A stretch of 64,000 nucleotides of DNA from Lachnospiraceae bacterium (lineage in GTDB: Bacteria > Bacillota > Clostridia > Lachnospirales > Lachnospiraceae). Below the pieces are notes generated by a model. The model saw only the letters and a program-made list of their open reading frames with translations, searched no databases and was not told the DNA's origin. Shown piece after piece: positions 52,466-61,919 of this stretch. Within the stretch, counting starts at the first letter, position 1, and each line of letters opens with the position of its first letter. The position numbers and the translations under genes are program-made. The stretch lies in the NCBI GenBank assembly GCA_014804695.1, contig JAAUZJ010000038.1:1-64000 (forward strand). The letters run 5' to 3'.

Positions 52466-55400
52466 ATGAAGAAGAAACAATTATTGAAAAAAAGGGCGTT
52501 AGCTCTTGCAATCAGCGTAGCTATGGTATTTGCATCGGTAGATACGTATGCTGTGCATGCAGAGGAAACAGGAAATTTCACAGTGGTGGAGTCGGGTGAT
52601 GTTCCCTTGGATACGCGTGAAACAGAAACTGTGGCTTCAGAAATGGATTCAGATTCTACAGATAGTTTGGGTACAGTGGAAGAAACGAATACTGCAAGTG
52701 AATTGGATGCAGCAGAAGAAACAGATTCTGCGAGTGATTCCGATGCCGCAGAAGGAAAGGAAGATGAAATAGAGGGAACGCAGCAACCATCAGATGACTC
52801 GACTGAAGAAACGCCGGAAAGTAATATTGAAGAAGCAGGCGTTGATGATGTAGAGATTATGGCTTCCGGAGACGATACTATATTGTACGAGGGAACAACA
52901 AATGATATTTCATGGAAAATTAATTCGCGCGGGAAACTTACTATAGAAGGAATCGGGGATTATAAACTGGACAGCACGGGAATCCCGGCATGGTGTAATT
53001 ATAATTACAGGAAGAAAATCACATCGGCGGAGGTGAATGTAATGGGTATTACCTCCACCCAATCTATGTTTGCTTATTGCAGCAGTATGACGAGTGTTGA
53101 TCTGTCAAATCTGGAGACGAGTAATGTCACAGATATGAGTAGGATGTTTTATAACTGCTGCGCTCTGACTGAAGTGGATGTAAGCAAGTTTGACACAAGC
53201 AAGGTTACAGATATGAGTTCTATGTTTGATAACTGTAATGAGTTGACTGAAGTGGATGTAAGCAGGTTTGATACGAGCAAGGTCACAGATATAGGTTGGA
53301 TGTTTTCGAGCTGCTATAAACTGGCCGGTTTGGATGTAAGTAAGTTCAATACGAGCAAAGTCACAGATATGAGTTGGATGTTTTCTGGCTGCTTTGAGCT
53401 GACCAATTTGGATGTAAGTAAGTTTGATACAAGTAATGTCACAGATATGAGCGATATGTTTTCGAGCTGCCATAAGCTGACGAGGCTGGATGTAAGCGGG
53501 TTTGATACAAGGAAAACAACTAGTTTCCATGGTATGTTCTATGGTTGCAACAGCCTTGCCAGTCTGGATGTAAGTAACTTCGATACAAGCAATGCATATG
53601 GTTTTTCCGACATGTTTTCCGGTTGCAGCAGCCTGAAGAATTTGGATGTAAGCGGTTTTGATACAAGTAAGGCTACAGTTATGGTTGCGATGTTCCGGGA
53701 CTGCAGCAGCCTTGTCAGTTTGGATGTAAGCGGCTTTGATACAAGTAAAGTATTGCAGACTAACGATATGTTTAATGGCTGCAGCAGTCTTACCAGTCTG
53801 GACGTAAGCGGTTTTGACACAGGTGAAGTCATATATGCAAATCATATGTTTACAGATTGTAAGAAGCTGACCAGCTTGAATGTATGCGCTTTTAATATGT
53901 CGAACTCTTCTGAGGCTTCTTTCGAGGGTATGTTTAGCGGATGTGAAAGTCTGACCAGTTTGGATGTAAGCAGTTTCGATACGTATAATATGGACAATAT
54001 GAAAGAAATGTTCAAAGGCTGCAAGAGTCTGACCAGTCTGGATTTAAGTAGTTTCAGGACAGGAAAGGTTACGGATATGAGAAACATGTTTCAGGACTGC
54101 AGCAGCCTCGTCAGCCTGAATGTAAGCGGCTGGGATACATATCTGCTTAATTATGTGGGGCACATGTTTGAAGACTGCAGTTCCCTTACCGGTTTGGATA
54201 TAAGCAGTTTCGAGCTGGCTAATTATAAAAGCGGCGGGGAAACCATGCTGTCCGGGTGTGATAGCCTGTCCTATATATGTACACCGCTTAAAAGCAACTT
54301 CAATATATCCCTGCCGATATCAGCAGACGGCACAGACCATTGGTATCAGGAAGACGGCAGTGAATGTACGTACCTGCCTGCTAACACTATTGTATATAGA
54401 AACGGATACCCCGGAGATGAATCCGGAGAAACGAAGAAAGTTGCATTTGTCTCAGGCATAACGGTAAATAACAAAATTTATGACAAAACTCCGGCTGCAT
54501 ATGAAGGAAGTCCGGTCGTGAAGGATGCAGAGGGAAATACCATATCCGGTCTTTCACTGTCGGGCTGCTCTTATAAAGGAACGCTTGCAGATGGCAGTGC
54601 CTATGTAGAATCTTCTGATGCGCCTTCACAGGCAGGAAACTATATGCTATCCATTGTAATGGCGGGAGACAGCGTAGATAACTACAATATACAAAATACA
54701 TCCTATGCCTTCACTATTAAACCGAGGACACTGACAATAACTGCACCATCAGTTTCCATTGAAACAGGTGAAGCATTGCCGGCATTATCAGAGATGAATT
54801 ATACAGAGGATGGGATGCTTGAAGGCGAGAGCCTTGTCACAAAGCCACAGTTTAAATACAGTGTGGAGAATATCGACACATCTAAGGCAGGGCGTTATAA
54901 GATTATCCCATCTGGCGGGGATGCGGGAAATAACTACCAGATAAAATATATAAACGGAACGCTGACAATAGGCAATCCCGATTATGTTCCGCCGGAAGTT
55001 TCAGAGGACGATTCATCCTATGAAGACGCACAGAGGACTGACTTGAGTATGGCGGACTTAAAAGCATCCATATCTGCGGTAAAAGCCAAGAACTATGACG
55101 GCAATCCTTATGAGCCCACTGTAAAGGTTACGGTGACTGAGAACAAAAAAAAGAAAACGCTTACGGAAGGCACGGATTACAGGGTATTGTATGAAGACAA
55201 CATAAATGCCGGAACCGGAAAGGTTATTATAAGGGGAAACGGGATATACAAAGGAGAATTGACAAAAACCTTTACGATCAAACCAAAGTCCATCAAGAAA
55301 CTGAAGGTCATAGTGGGAAATGTGACAGAAAATATAACAGAGACGGATATCACAAATGGGGTTGTTGATTTGCCGGTCTATGTCTATGACGGGAGAAAAC

Positions 55401-56200
55401 TTCTCACGAAAGAAAAAGATTACAATCTGACATTCAAAGCGTCGAAGGCAAAAACGGTAACCTTAAATATAGTAAGTATACAGGACAGCAATTATACAGG
55501 CACCACCACAGCTAAGATAACAATATATGAAGGTATTGATTCGTCCCAGATCATCAATCCGGCAAATGTTACGTTGGAATATAAGGAAGCGTTATACACA
55601 GGCAAAGTAATAAAACCTAGTGTGACAGTAAAAATAGGTGATGAGGCGCTTACGAATAAAGACTACAAGGTGCAGTACCAGAATAACAAAAATGCGGGGA
55701 CTGCTTATGTAATTGTTACGGGCAAGGGAGTATACAAAGGTAAGGTTGTAGTGCCATTTGTGATCACACCTGATAAAACATCTGTTTTGCAAATAACGAA
55801 CACGATCAAGGCAAAAACCTACAACGGAAAGCTGCAGAAACCGTCTGTTACAGTAAAAGTGGGAAAGACCAAACTTAAAAAGAACCAAGACTACACAGTT
55901 TCCTATACCCAAAATCTACATGCGGGAACAGCTACAGTAAATGTAACCGGAAAGGGAAACTATGTTGGGACTGCCACACAGACGTTTACCATCAATCCAC
56001 AGAAAATATCAAAAGTTTCTGTAAAGGGAACCTGGAAAGGCGGACTGACTTTGAGTTATGGAAGCAGAAAATTAATTCCGAACACCGACTACACTGTGAA
56101 ATGTGAATCAACTACAAAAAGTAAAGCTAATGTTAAAATAACTGCCATTGAGGGTGGTGATTTCACAGGCAGCATGACCAAGTCTGTGAAACTACAGTGA
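52466..56200 (+). CDS. BspA-type surface protein with DUF285 repeats and Ig-like modules
   Basis: 1244 residues, secreted. Signal peptide (Lys-rich start, ALALAISVAMVFASVDTYA, cleavage near residue 33), acidic Ser/Thr linker (40-130), about 16 leucine-rich repeat-like units (roughly 195-600) of form LDVSxFDTSxVTDMxxMFxxC, then MBG/YDG-type modules (650-840) and three to four Ig-like repeats of type NKDYKVQYQNNKNAGTAYV with GKGxYKGKV (870-1240). BspA-family proteins mediate adhesion or host interaction in oral and gut bacteria. No LPXTG or other wall anchor is visible at the end (MTKSVKLQ), so attachment is unclear. Own promoter and terminator. Confidence 0.9.
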   Translation: MKKKQLLKKRALALAISVAMVFASVDTYAVHAEETGNFTVVESGDVPLDTRETETVASEMDSDSTDSLGTVEETNTASELDAAEETDSASDSDAAEGKEDEIEGTQQPSDDSTEETPESNIEEAGVDDVEIMASGDDTILYEGTTNDISWKINSRGKLTIEGIGDYKLDSTGIPAWCNYNYRKKITSAEVNVMGITSTQSMFAYCSSMTSVDLSNLETSNVTDMSRMFYNCCALTEVDVSKFDTSKVTDMSSMFDNCNELTEVDVSRFDTSKVTDIGWMFSSCYKLAGLDVSKFNTSKVTDMSWMFSGCFELTNLDVSKFDTSNVTDMSDMFSSCHKLTRLDVSGFDTRKTTSFHGMFYGCNSLASLDVSNFDTSNAYGFSDMFSGCSSLKNLDVSGFDTSKATVMVAMFRDCSSLVSLDVSGFDTSKVLQTNDMFNGCSSLTSLDVSGFDTGEVIYANHMFTDCKKLTSLNVCAFNMSNSSEASFEGMFSGCESLTSLDVSSFDTYNMDNMKEMFKGCKSLTSLDLSSFRTGKVTDMRNMFQDCSSLVSLNVSGWDTYLLNYVGHMFEDCSSLTGLDISSFELANYKSGGETMLSGCDSLSYICTPLKSNFNISLPISADGTDHWYQEDGSECTYLPANTIVYRNGYPGDESGETKKVAFVSGITVNNKIYDKTPAAYEGSPVVKDAEGNTISGLSLSGCSYKGTLADGSAYVESSDAPSQAGNYMLSIVMAGDSVDNYNIQNTSYAFTIKPRTLTITAPSVSIETGEALPALSEMNYTEDGMLEGESLVTKPQFKYSVENIDTSKAGRYKIIPSGGDAGNNYQIKYINGTLTIGNPDYVPPEVSEDDSSYEDAQRTDLSMADLKASISAVKAKNYDGNPYEPTVKVTVTENKKKKTLTEGTDYRVLYEDNINAGTGKVIIRGNGIYKGELTKTFTIKPKSIKKLKVIVGNVTENITETDITNGVVDLPVYVYDGRKLLTKEKDYNLTFKASKAKTVTLNIVSIQDSNYTGTTTAKITIYEGIDSSQIINPANVTLEYKEALYTGKVIKPSVTVKIGDEALTNKDYKVQYQNNKNAGTAYVIVTGKGVYKGKVVVPFVITPDKTSVLQITNTIKAKTYNGKLQKPSVTVKVGKTKLKKNQDYTVSYTQNLHAGTATVNVTGKGNYVGTATQTFTINPQKISKVSVKGTWKGGLTLSYGSRKLIPNTDYTVKCESTTKSKANVKITAIEGGDFTGSMTKSVKLQ
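53064..54270 (+). repeat. Tandem DUF285 (BspA) repeat array
   Basis: About 16 in-frame units of 69-75 bp, recognisable by GATGTAAG (DVS) and by ATGTTT ... TGC (MFxxC). Units have diverged at codon level; most keep DTS and MF. The antisense frames appear open because of the repeat. Confidence 0.85.
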
Positions 56201-56266
56201 TGGAAAAGTAATAATTAAAATGAAACAATTAGTCAATTTGTTTCTTAATGATTGAGAGAAAATCGG

Positions 56267-56305
56267 GAACCTTGTAGGGAATCAAAACCACAAGGTTCTC
56301 ATTTC
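56267..56305 (+). terminator. Terminator after the BspA-like gene
   Basis: GAACCTTGT (56267-56275) pairs with ACAAGGTTC (56290-56298), followed by TCATTTCTTTCT. Confidence 0.7.
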
Positions 56306-56392
56306 TTTCTGCTTATATAAAGATTCAGCTGCTATAAAGTACAATTTAAAACTAAATCCTATAATAAAAAAATAGTTCCAAGTTATAGCATA

Positions 56393-56458
56393 TTGTTGAA
56401 CAATATCAACAAAACGTGATTAAAAAACAGACATTTTGTTGATATTATTAAACAACAA
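56393..56458 (+). promoter_or_regulatory. Imperfect inverted repeat, probable XRE operator
   Basis: TTGTTGAACAATATCAACAA... (56393-56414) and its complement at 56434-56458 (ATTTTGTTGATATTATTAAA...) share TTGTTG...ATATCAACAAAA in inverted orientation, ending 16 bases before the XRE gene's start. A self-regulation operator is the usual arrangement. Confidence 0.55.
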
Positions 56459-56474
56459 GTAAGGAGGGAACAAC

Positions 56475-56837
56475 ATGCTTGATTTGGAACTGTATTTAAA
56501 GGATGTCGGGAAAAGAATCATGGAAAGACGCAAGAAACTGGGACTGACACAGGAAGCTTTAGCAGAACAAAGCGATTTGACAACGCAGTTTGTTTCCTAT
56601 GCAGAATCGGGGAAACGTGGAATGAGACCGGAGAACCTGATGAAGATTGCTGCAGCACTTGGAGTAAGTACGGATTATATTTTGACTGGGGATATCATAG
56701 ATAAGGACAAGCTGCTGCTGTCGGAGAAACTTGGGCAGTTGACTGCTGAAGAGGTGAGGCTTGTAGAAGGAATTATCGATCAGTGCATAGAGTTATATCA
56801 TAGGGATGAATCTGAAAATAAAACTGCAGGTATATAA
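56475..56837 (+). CDS. XRE-family transcriptional regulator, 120 residues
   Basis: Helix-turn-helix RIMERRKKLGLTQEALAEQS ... FVSYAESGKRGMRPENL (residues 14-65), then LGVSTDYILTG and a helical acidic tail (LTAEEVRLVEGIIDQCIELY). AAGGAGG is upstream. It stands alone between the BspA-like gene and upp and probably controls itself; other targets unknown. Confidence 0.82.
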   Translation: MLDLELYLKDVGKRIMERRKKLGLTQEALAEQSDLTTQFVSYAESGKRGMRPENLMKIAAALGVSTDYILTGDIIDKDKLLLSEKLGQLTAEEVRLVEGIIDQCIELYHRDESENKTAGI

Positions 56838-56936
56838 AGGCTGAAACTATTGATAAACGGCATATTTTATAGTAATATAATAAATATTGATATATTGCTA
56901 CAAATTTACAAAAAGAACAATGGAGAAACACATATT

Positions 56937-57566
56937 ATGGCTGAAACATTTATTATGGAACACCCTTTGATACAGCACAAAATAGGCTATATCAGACGCA
57001 TTGAAACGGGAACAAAGGATTTTCGCCAGACAATTAAGGAAATCTCAATGCTCATCTGCTATGAAGCGACCAGAAATCTGCAGCTTGCTGACGTGGAAAT
57101 TGAGACACCTATCTGTAAGACAACGGTAAAAGAACTGTGTGGCAAAAAGATGGCGGTAGTGCCGATTCTCCGCGCCGGTCTTGGCATGGTAGACGGCATT
57201 TTGGAGCTGATACCGACAGCCAAAGTCGGACACATCGGGTTGTACCGCGACCCTGAAACGCTGGAACCGGTCGAATATTATTGCAAGCTTCCGGCTGACT
57301 GTGCAGAAAGAGAAATCTTTGTAACGGATCCCATGCTTGCTACCGGCGGCTCTTCTGTAGCGGCAATCCGCATGCTGAAAGAAAGAGGCTGCCAAAAAAT
57401 CCATTTTATGTGTATTCTGGCTGCCCCGGAAGGCGTTGCGAAAATGCAGGAAGCTCATCCGGATGTGGATTTATATATAGGTGCATTGGATGAAAAATTA
57501 AACGAGCACGGTTATATTGTTCCCGGATTGGGAGATGCCGGAGACAGGATTTTCGGTACAAAATAG
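56937..57566 (+). CDS. upp: Uracil phosphoribosyltransferase
   Basis: Salvages uracil to [42 protein letters not shown]-binding [16 protein letters not shown], and [13 protein letters not shown] at the end. About 209 residues. The frame opens at 56850 but those residues are not family-like; ATG 56937 with GGAGA 10 bases upstream is chosen. Confidence 0.95.
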   Translation: MAETFIMEHPLIQHKIGYIRRIETGTKDFRQTIKEISMLICYEATRNLQLADVEIETPICKTTVKELCGKKMAVVPILRAGLGMVDGILELIPTAKVGHIGLYRDPETLEPVEYYCKLPADCAEREIFVTDPMLATGGSSVAAIRMLKERGCQKIHFMCILAAPEGVAKMQEAHPDVDLYIGALDEKLNEHGYIVPGLGDAGDRIFGTK

Positions 57567-57582
57567 TGAAAATGAAAAGTTG

Positions 57583-57622
57583 GAGGGGCTGTCGCACTAA
57601 AATAGTGCTTCGGCCTCTTTTT
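57583..57622 (+). terminator. Terminator after upp
   Basis: GAGG ... GCACTA-AAA-TAGTGC ... CCTC with T5 tail (57618-57622). A second small hairpin GGACAG/CTGTCC lies at 57633-57657. Confidence 0.75.
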
Positions 57623-57687
57623 CTTAACATAAGGACAGTTCGCGGAGCGTGCTGTCCGTTGTTTGTGTAAACCTTATGCTTTTTGTA

Positions 57688-57727
57688 TTGACAACTTATC
57701 TAAAAATGTATATATTGAATATATACA
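57688..57727 (+). promoter_or_regulatory. Promoter overlapped by a perfect palindromic operator (GntR/YtrA type)
   Basis: TTGACA (57688-57693), 17-base spacer, TATATT (57711-57716). The inverted repeat TGTATATATT / AATATATACA (57707-57716 and 57718-57727, one-base centre) covers the -10. A GntR-type dimer bound here would block its own promoter and the downstream transporter operon. Confidence 0.8.
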
Positions 57728-57762
57728 ATATTTCATATACTTACGCGTAAAGGAATAATCAT

Positions 57763-58146
57763 ATGGACATTATTATCAGTAACAGCTCAGGCGTGCCTCT
57801 TTATGAACAGATAGAAGAACAGATAAAGAGACAGATTATGACAGGTGAGCTGAATGAGGGGGAGGCGCTTCCCTCAATGAGAATACTTGCAAAAGAACTG
57901 AAGATAAGCATTATCACAACCAAACGTGCTTACGAAGACCTTGAGAGAGACGGCTTTATCGAGTCTGTTACAGGAAAGGGCAGTTTTGTCAAAGGCATAA
58001 ACAGTGATATCGTTAAGGAAAATATGATGTTTGCCATTCAGGAGCTGCTTGAAACGGCAGTGGATAAGGCTGTTGTGGGCAAAGTTAGTCTTGACGAACT
58101 GCAGGAGATGCTTAGGCTTCTATACGAAGAAAAAGGTGAAAAATAA
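57763..58146 (+). CDS. GntR-family regulator, YtrA subfamily
   Basis: 127 residues: winged-helix domain GVPLYEQIEEQIKRQIMTGE ... LPSMRILAKELKISIITTKRAY, then the short YtrA-type dimerisation tail with no ligand-binding domain. Such regulators control adjacent ABC-2 exporters involved in antibiotic or cell-wall stress. Here the ABC-2 operon follows 68 bases later, and a palindrome covers the promoter. Confidence 0.9.
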   Translation: MDIIISNSSGVPLYEQIEEQIKRQIMTGELNEGEALPSMRILAKELKISIITTKRAYEDLERDGFIESVTGKGSFVKGINSDIVKENMMFAIQELLETAVDKAVVGKVSLDELQEMLRLLYEEKGEK

Positions 58147-58214
58147 ATTTTTCACCTGCGAGTTTGTGCTTACGCCCAAACATCGCGCGTTGTGAGAAAG
58201 GCATGGGGATTAAA

Positions 58215-59108
58215 ATGGAAGAGATAACAAATGTAATTGAAATTAAAGGTGTGACAAAGGATTATGGGGATTTTAAATTGGATAATATAAGCTTTGCCGT
58301 ACCTGAAGGCTCGGTATGCGGATTTATCGGGCAAAACGGTGCCGGAAAGACAACCACGATCCGGATCATTCTGGATGCTATTAACAGGGACAGCGGAGAA
58401 GTCTATGTGTTTGGAAAGAGTATTGATAAAGACTCGGCGGCGCTTCGTGAAGACATAGGAGTTGTTTTTGACGAGATGGGTTTTCACGATTTTTTAACAG
58501 CCAGACAGATCAATACGATCATGAAAAATGTATATAAAAACTGGAATGAGGAAAAATATTTTGAATATCTGAAATACTTTTCACTCCCGACTAAGAAAGC
58601 CTGCGGTTCTTTTTCACGGGGAATGAGAATGAAGCTTCAGATTGCCGCGGCGCTTTCCCATGAGGCTAAGCTGCTCATTATGGACGAACCTACCAGCGGT
58701 TTGGACCCTGTTGTAAGAAATGAGGTACTTCAGATTTTTCGTGAATATGTAGTTAAGGAGGATCACACGATTCTATTATCTTCCCACATTACAGGAGACT
58801 TGGAAAAACTGGCGGATGAGGTCGTATTCATTGACGGCGGTAAAATCGTGCTGCAGGGAAATAAAGATGAAATACTTGAAAAACATGGGATTCTTAGATG
58901 TAAAAAGGATGAACTGGGGACTATAAGCGAATCTTTGATCGTGTCAGCGGACATTTCAAGTCTTGGAGCCGAGGTTTTGGTAAACGACAGAAAAGCCGCA
59001 GGGAAGCTATATCCGGATATGGTTATAGAGCCGGCGGGACTTGACGAGATTATGATACATTATGTAAACCAAACAAAAGGATTCAATGCGGCGGAAAGGC
59101 AGGACTAA
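58215..59108 (+). CDS. ABC-2 transporter ATP-binding protein (BcrA/YtrB-like)
   Basis: Walker A GFIGQNGAGKTT, signature GSFSRGMRMKLQIAAAL, Walker B LLIMDEPTSGLDP, H-loop ILLSSHITGDLE. 297 residues. ATG 58215 is chosen because GGGG lies 6 bases upstream; the frame is open back to 58164 without family residues. Drives the two permeases directly downstream. Confidence 0.93.
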   Translation: MEEITNVIEIKGVTKDYGDFKLDNISFAVPEGSVCGFIGQNGAGKTTTIRIILDAINRDSGEVYVFGKSIDKDSAALREDIGVVFDEMGFHDFLTARQINTIMKNVYKNWNEEKYFEYLKYFSLPTKKACGSFSRGMRMKLQIAAALSHEAKLLIMDEPTSGLDPVVRNEVLQIFREYVVKEDHTILLSSHITGDLEKLADEVVFIDGGKIVLQGNKDEILEKHGILRCKKDELGTISESLIVSADISSLGAEVLVNDRKAAGKLYPDMVIEPAGLDEIMIHYVNQTKGFNAAERQD

Positions 59109-59110
59109 AT

Positions 59111-59878
59111 ATGAGGGGATTATTGATTAAAGATTTTTTCTGCCTGAAAAAGCAGCTGATAAATTATGGATTTATCATTGTCGGGGTTATTGTGATTTCC
59201 GTTATGTTTATCCTGAGTTATAACTTTGGAAATGTTCATGCAGGCTTTGTGGAGATAATGGAGTCCGAGCAGAATAATGAGACGGACGTCATGCTCATTG
59301 CAAGAAGTGCGATGCTGATATTCATGCTGATGCCGCTTGCGTGTATGGCAGATGTGGTAAATTTGTTTACGGATGATGAAAAGGCCTCTTTTTATAATGT
59401 GGCTGCGTCATTTCCGCTTTCAATTGGCAAAAGAGTGGCTTGCAGATTTATAACCGGGTATTTGTTCATTGCCATTGGTGTAGCGATTGATATAATAATG
59501 ACTGTTATTTTATCGTTTATGACAGATATCATTTCTTTAGGAATGTTTTGCAATGTGATCATATCTTTTGCATCGCTCATGTTGATGTATATCAGTATAT
59601 GTATTTTTTCAGCATATTTATTGGGAAACAAGGGAACTACATATATAGCTGTGATCCCGCTTTTGATAGGAGTGGTGGTTTATGTAGCCGCTAATTTTGC
59701 AAAATTAAATGATTTCATAACCGGTGTCAATGACGGCGCTCTATTGGAACTATATGAGCAGGCAACGGAGTTTATCTTCCATAAATCATATATTCTGTTT
59801 ATAGCTGCAATCATTATATCCGGCGTAAGTTATTTGGCGGCAGTGTATATAGCCGGAAGAAAGCGGGAGGTGGCATAA
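59111..59878 (+). CDS. ABC-2 type permease, first
   Basis: 255 residues with about six helices; N-terminus LLIKDFFCLKKQLINYGFII typical of bacitracin/lantibiotic-type ABC-2 permeases, with FSAYLLGNKGTTYIAVIPLL. Begins 3 bases after the ATPase stop. Its stop TAA overlaps the start of the next gene. Confidence 0.85.
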   Translation: MRGLLIKDFFCLKKQLINYGFIIVGVIVISVMFILSYNFGNVHAGFVEIMESEQNNETDVMLIARSAMLIFMLMPLACMADVVNLFTDDEKASFYNVAASFPLSIGKRVACRFITGYLFIAIGVAIDIIMTVILSFMTDIISLGMFCNVIISFASLMLMYISICIFSAYLLGNKGTTYIAVIPLLIGVVVYVAANFAKLNDFITGVNDGALLELYEQATEFIFHKSYILFIAAIIISGVSYLAAVYIAGRKREVA

Positions 59879-60678
59879 TGGCAGGACTGTTGTATAAAGA
59901 TTTTATCGGGATCAATGGAAAACGGATTGTATGGATTCTGATTGGCGCTACGTTACTGTTTCTGATATTAAGGTTTGTATTTCCGGGAAATGTGGACACG
60001 GTTTTGGGATTTGGCATGGTTGAAAACGAAGCAGGAGAACTGGTGGAAATGACAGTCGGAGATTTTAGTGATTCTTTTCTGGTAATTATACCTATGATCT
60101 TAATAGCCAGTGGCATTGCGCTGCCATCCACATGGACAAGTGCCATCTGTAGAAATGATGAAAAGAATAAAACGAGACAGTTTACCAGAACGCTGCCGCT
60201 TGATAAAAATGCATATATTGCATCAAAATACATATTTATCGGAATTGCCGTTTATGTTTTGTTTTCACTGGAAACGGTATGGATCATGATATTTAACAGT
60301 GTGGCTGGAAATAACAATTGCAGTGAGCTGATAGCAGCTATTTCCCAATTGTTGATAGTATTCAGCGGTATCTCTATTTTGCTTGCGTCTATAGAACTAC
60401 CTTTTTTCCTTACACTTGGAGTAAAAAAGGGAAGCTTACTAAAGATTGCTATTTTAGAGGGGCTTGCCTTTTTGGCGATAGCGTATTTGTTTTTCGGTAA
60501 TCTGAAAGTTTTTGAGAATTTTGATATCATCGTTTTTTCAGACTGGTGTAAAGAACACTTAGTTGTTGTAGCGCTTATTTCCATTATTTCTCCGATTGTG
60601 GATATTTTCATTTATTGGCTTTCCTACCGGATTACCTGCAGGATCAATCAAAACAGGGAGGTAGAAATTGATGGATAG
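59878..60678 (+). CDS. ABC-2 type permease, second
   Basis: 266 residues, six helices, N-terminus GLLYKDFIGINGKRIVWILI parallels the preceding gene, so the transporter probably is a heterodimer. GGGAGGTGG lies before the ATG. It overlaps the CPBP gene by 8 bases. Confidence 0.85.
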   Translation: MAGLLYKDFIGINGKRIVWILIGATLLFLILRFVFPGNVDTVLGFGMVENEAGELVEMTVGDFSDSFLVIIPMILIASGIALPSTWTSAICRNDEKNKTRQFTRTLPLDKNAYIASKYIFIGIAVYVLFSLETVWIMIFNSVAGNNNCSELIAAISQLLIVFSGISILLASIELPFFLTLGVKKGSLLKIAILEGLAFLAIAYLFFGNLKVFENFDIIVFSDWCKEHLVVVALISIISPIVDIFIYWLSYRITCRINQNREVEIDG

Positions 60679-61585
60679 AAAAACAGAGACAAAGAGACTT
60701 ATGCTTTATCTGGCGTTTGCATTCGGCTTAACATGGGTTATCTTTTTTGCTTATATTCTTTCGGGCAATATCTGGGCGGCAGACGGTGAGATTTCCGCTA
60801 TGGACCAGTTTGTGTGTCTTGGAATGTTATGTCCGGCTTTGGCAGCGTTACTAACAAGATATGTGACAAGAGAAGGATTTGCTGTTACAGGTAAAGATTC
60901 AATGCTTCTCGGAATCAGTTTTAAAGATAAGAAGTGGGTATATTTTGTGCTTGCCATGTTCCTGCCCTGGCTCTATTTTGAGCTTGGGAATGCTTTAACG
61001 CTTATTATTTCTCCGAATGCTTTTGATATTAATAAACCGGAGCTTTTGGAATTAGCAGATAACGAATGGGCGATAATCTATATACAGCCGATAGTAGCCA
61101 TTGTTTCCGGTGTGATTGCGTCTTTTGCAGCATTTGGTGAAGAGGCCGGCTGGCGGGGATATATGATGCCCAAGATGATAAAATTATGGGGCGTTAAAAA
61201 AGCGGTCATAATCGGCGGAATATTGTGGGGAATATGGCACTGGCCGTTAACCTATGTGGGGCATAATTTTGGCATCGGATACTTTGGATATCCGTTTACA
61301 GGATTTGTGAGTATATGCCTGATGTGTGTGTTTATGGGGATCATTCTTACCTTTGTGACCTACAAGTCCGGTTCCATATGGCCGGCAACGATTCTTCATG
61401 CAGTAAATAACGGTTCACCGTCCATTCTTCAATATTTTATAAATTATGAAAAAGTGGACGGCTGGCGTTCGGACAGGGTGGTATCATTTCTTATATATTT
61501 GCTGCCTATGATGGTGATTGGAGGATTTTTGTTGGTGAAAGGAGATATGGATAATGAAATTAAAGAACATTTTGATTGTGGTTAA
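60671..61585 (+). CDS. CPBP family intramembrane metalloprotease
   Basis: Eight or so helices; motif 1 GEEAGWRGYM (EExxxR), motif 2 GILWGIWHWPL, motif 3 TILHAVNNGS, as in CAAX/Abi/bacteriocin-immunity proteases. 304 residues. GGGAGGTAGA is upstream; start codon is ATG 60671 (TTG 60668 less likely). Coupled to the exporter, suggesting a role in peptide-antibiotic immunity. Confidence 0.88.
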   Translation: MDRKTETKRLMLYLAFAFGLTWVIFFAYILSGNIWAADGEISAMDQFVCLGMLCPALAALLTRYVTREGFAVTGKDSMLLGISFKDKKWVYFVLAMFLPWLYFELGNALTLIISPNAFDINKPELLELADNEWAIIYIQPIVAIVSGVIASFAAFGEEAGWRGYMMPKMIKLWGVKKAVIIGGILWGIWHWPLTYVGHNFGIGYFGYPFTGFVSICLMCVFMGIILTFVTYKSGSIWPATILHAVNNGSPSILQYFINYEKVDGWRSDRVVSFLIYLLPMMVIGGFLLVKGDMDNEIKEHFDCG

Positions 61586-61919
61586 AGATATTGAAAAGTC
61601 GAAACAATTTTATCACGACCTGTTTGGTCTTGATGTGGTGCTTGACAATGATGGTAACGTGATTTTAACGGAAGGGCTTGTACTTCAGGACGAAAAAATC
61701 TGGAAAGAATTTTTGGGGAAAGATATTATTCCGAAAAGCAATTCCTGCGAACTGTATTTTGAAGAACAGGATATAGAAGCGTTTATTGAAAAGCTGGAAA
61801 AAACATATCCTTCGGTTCAATATGTCAACCGGCTTATGACGCATAGCTGGGGACAAAAAGTAATCCGTTTTTACGATTTAGACGGTAATCTGATTGAGGT
61901 AGGAACGCCTATGGCTTAA
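61554..61919 (+). CDS. VOC (glyoxalase/bleomycin-resistance-like) protein
   Basis: 121 residues: KNILIVVKDIEKSKQFYHDL, CELYFEEQDIEAFIEKLE, KVIRFYDLDGNLIEVG. Two beta-alpha-beta-beta-beta units with His and Glu positions of VOC metal ligands. Overlaps CPBP by 32 bases, last gene of the operon. Probably a small-molecule-binding or resistance protein; substrate unknown. Confidence 0.82.
   Translation: MKLKNILIVVKDIEKSKQFYHDLFGLDVVLDNDGNVILTEGLVLQDEKIWKEFLGKDIIPKSNSCELYFEEQDIEAFIEKLEKTYPSVQYVNRLMTHSWGQKVIRFYDLDGNLIEVGTPMA

Noticed and set aside
53105-54087. Long antisense frames opposite the BspA repeats
   Set aside because: They arise from the codon pattern of the repeats, have no ribosome sites and no family-like sequence.
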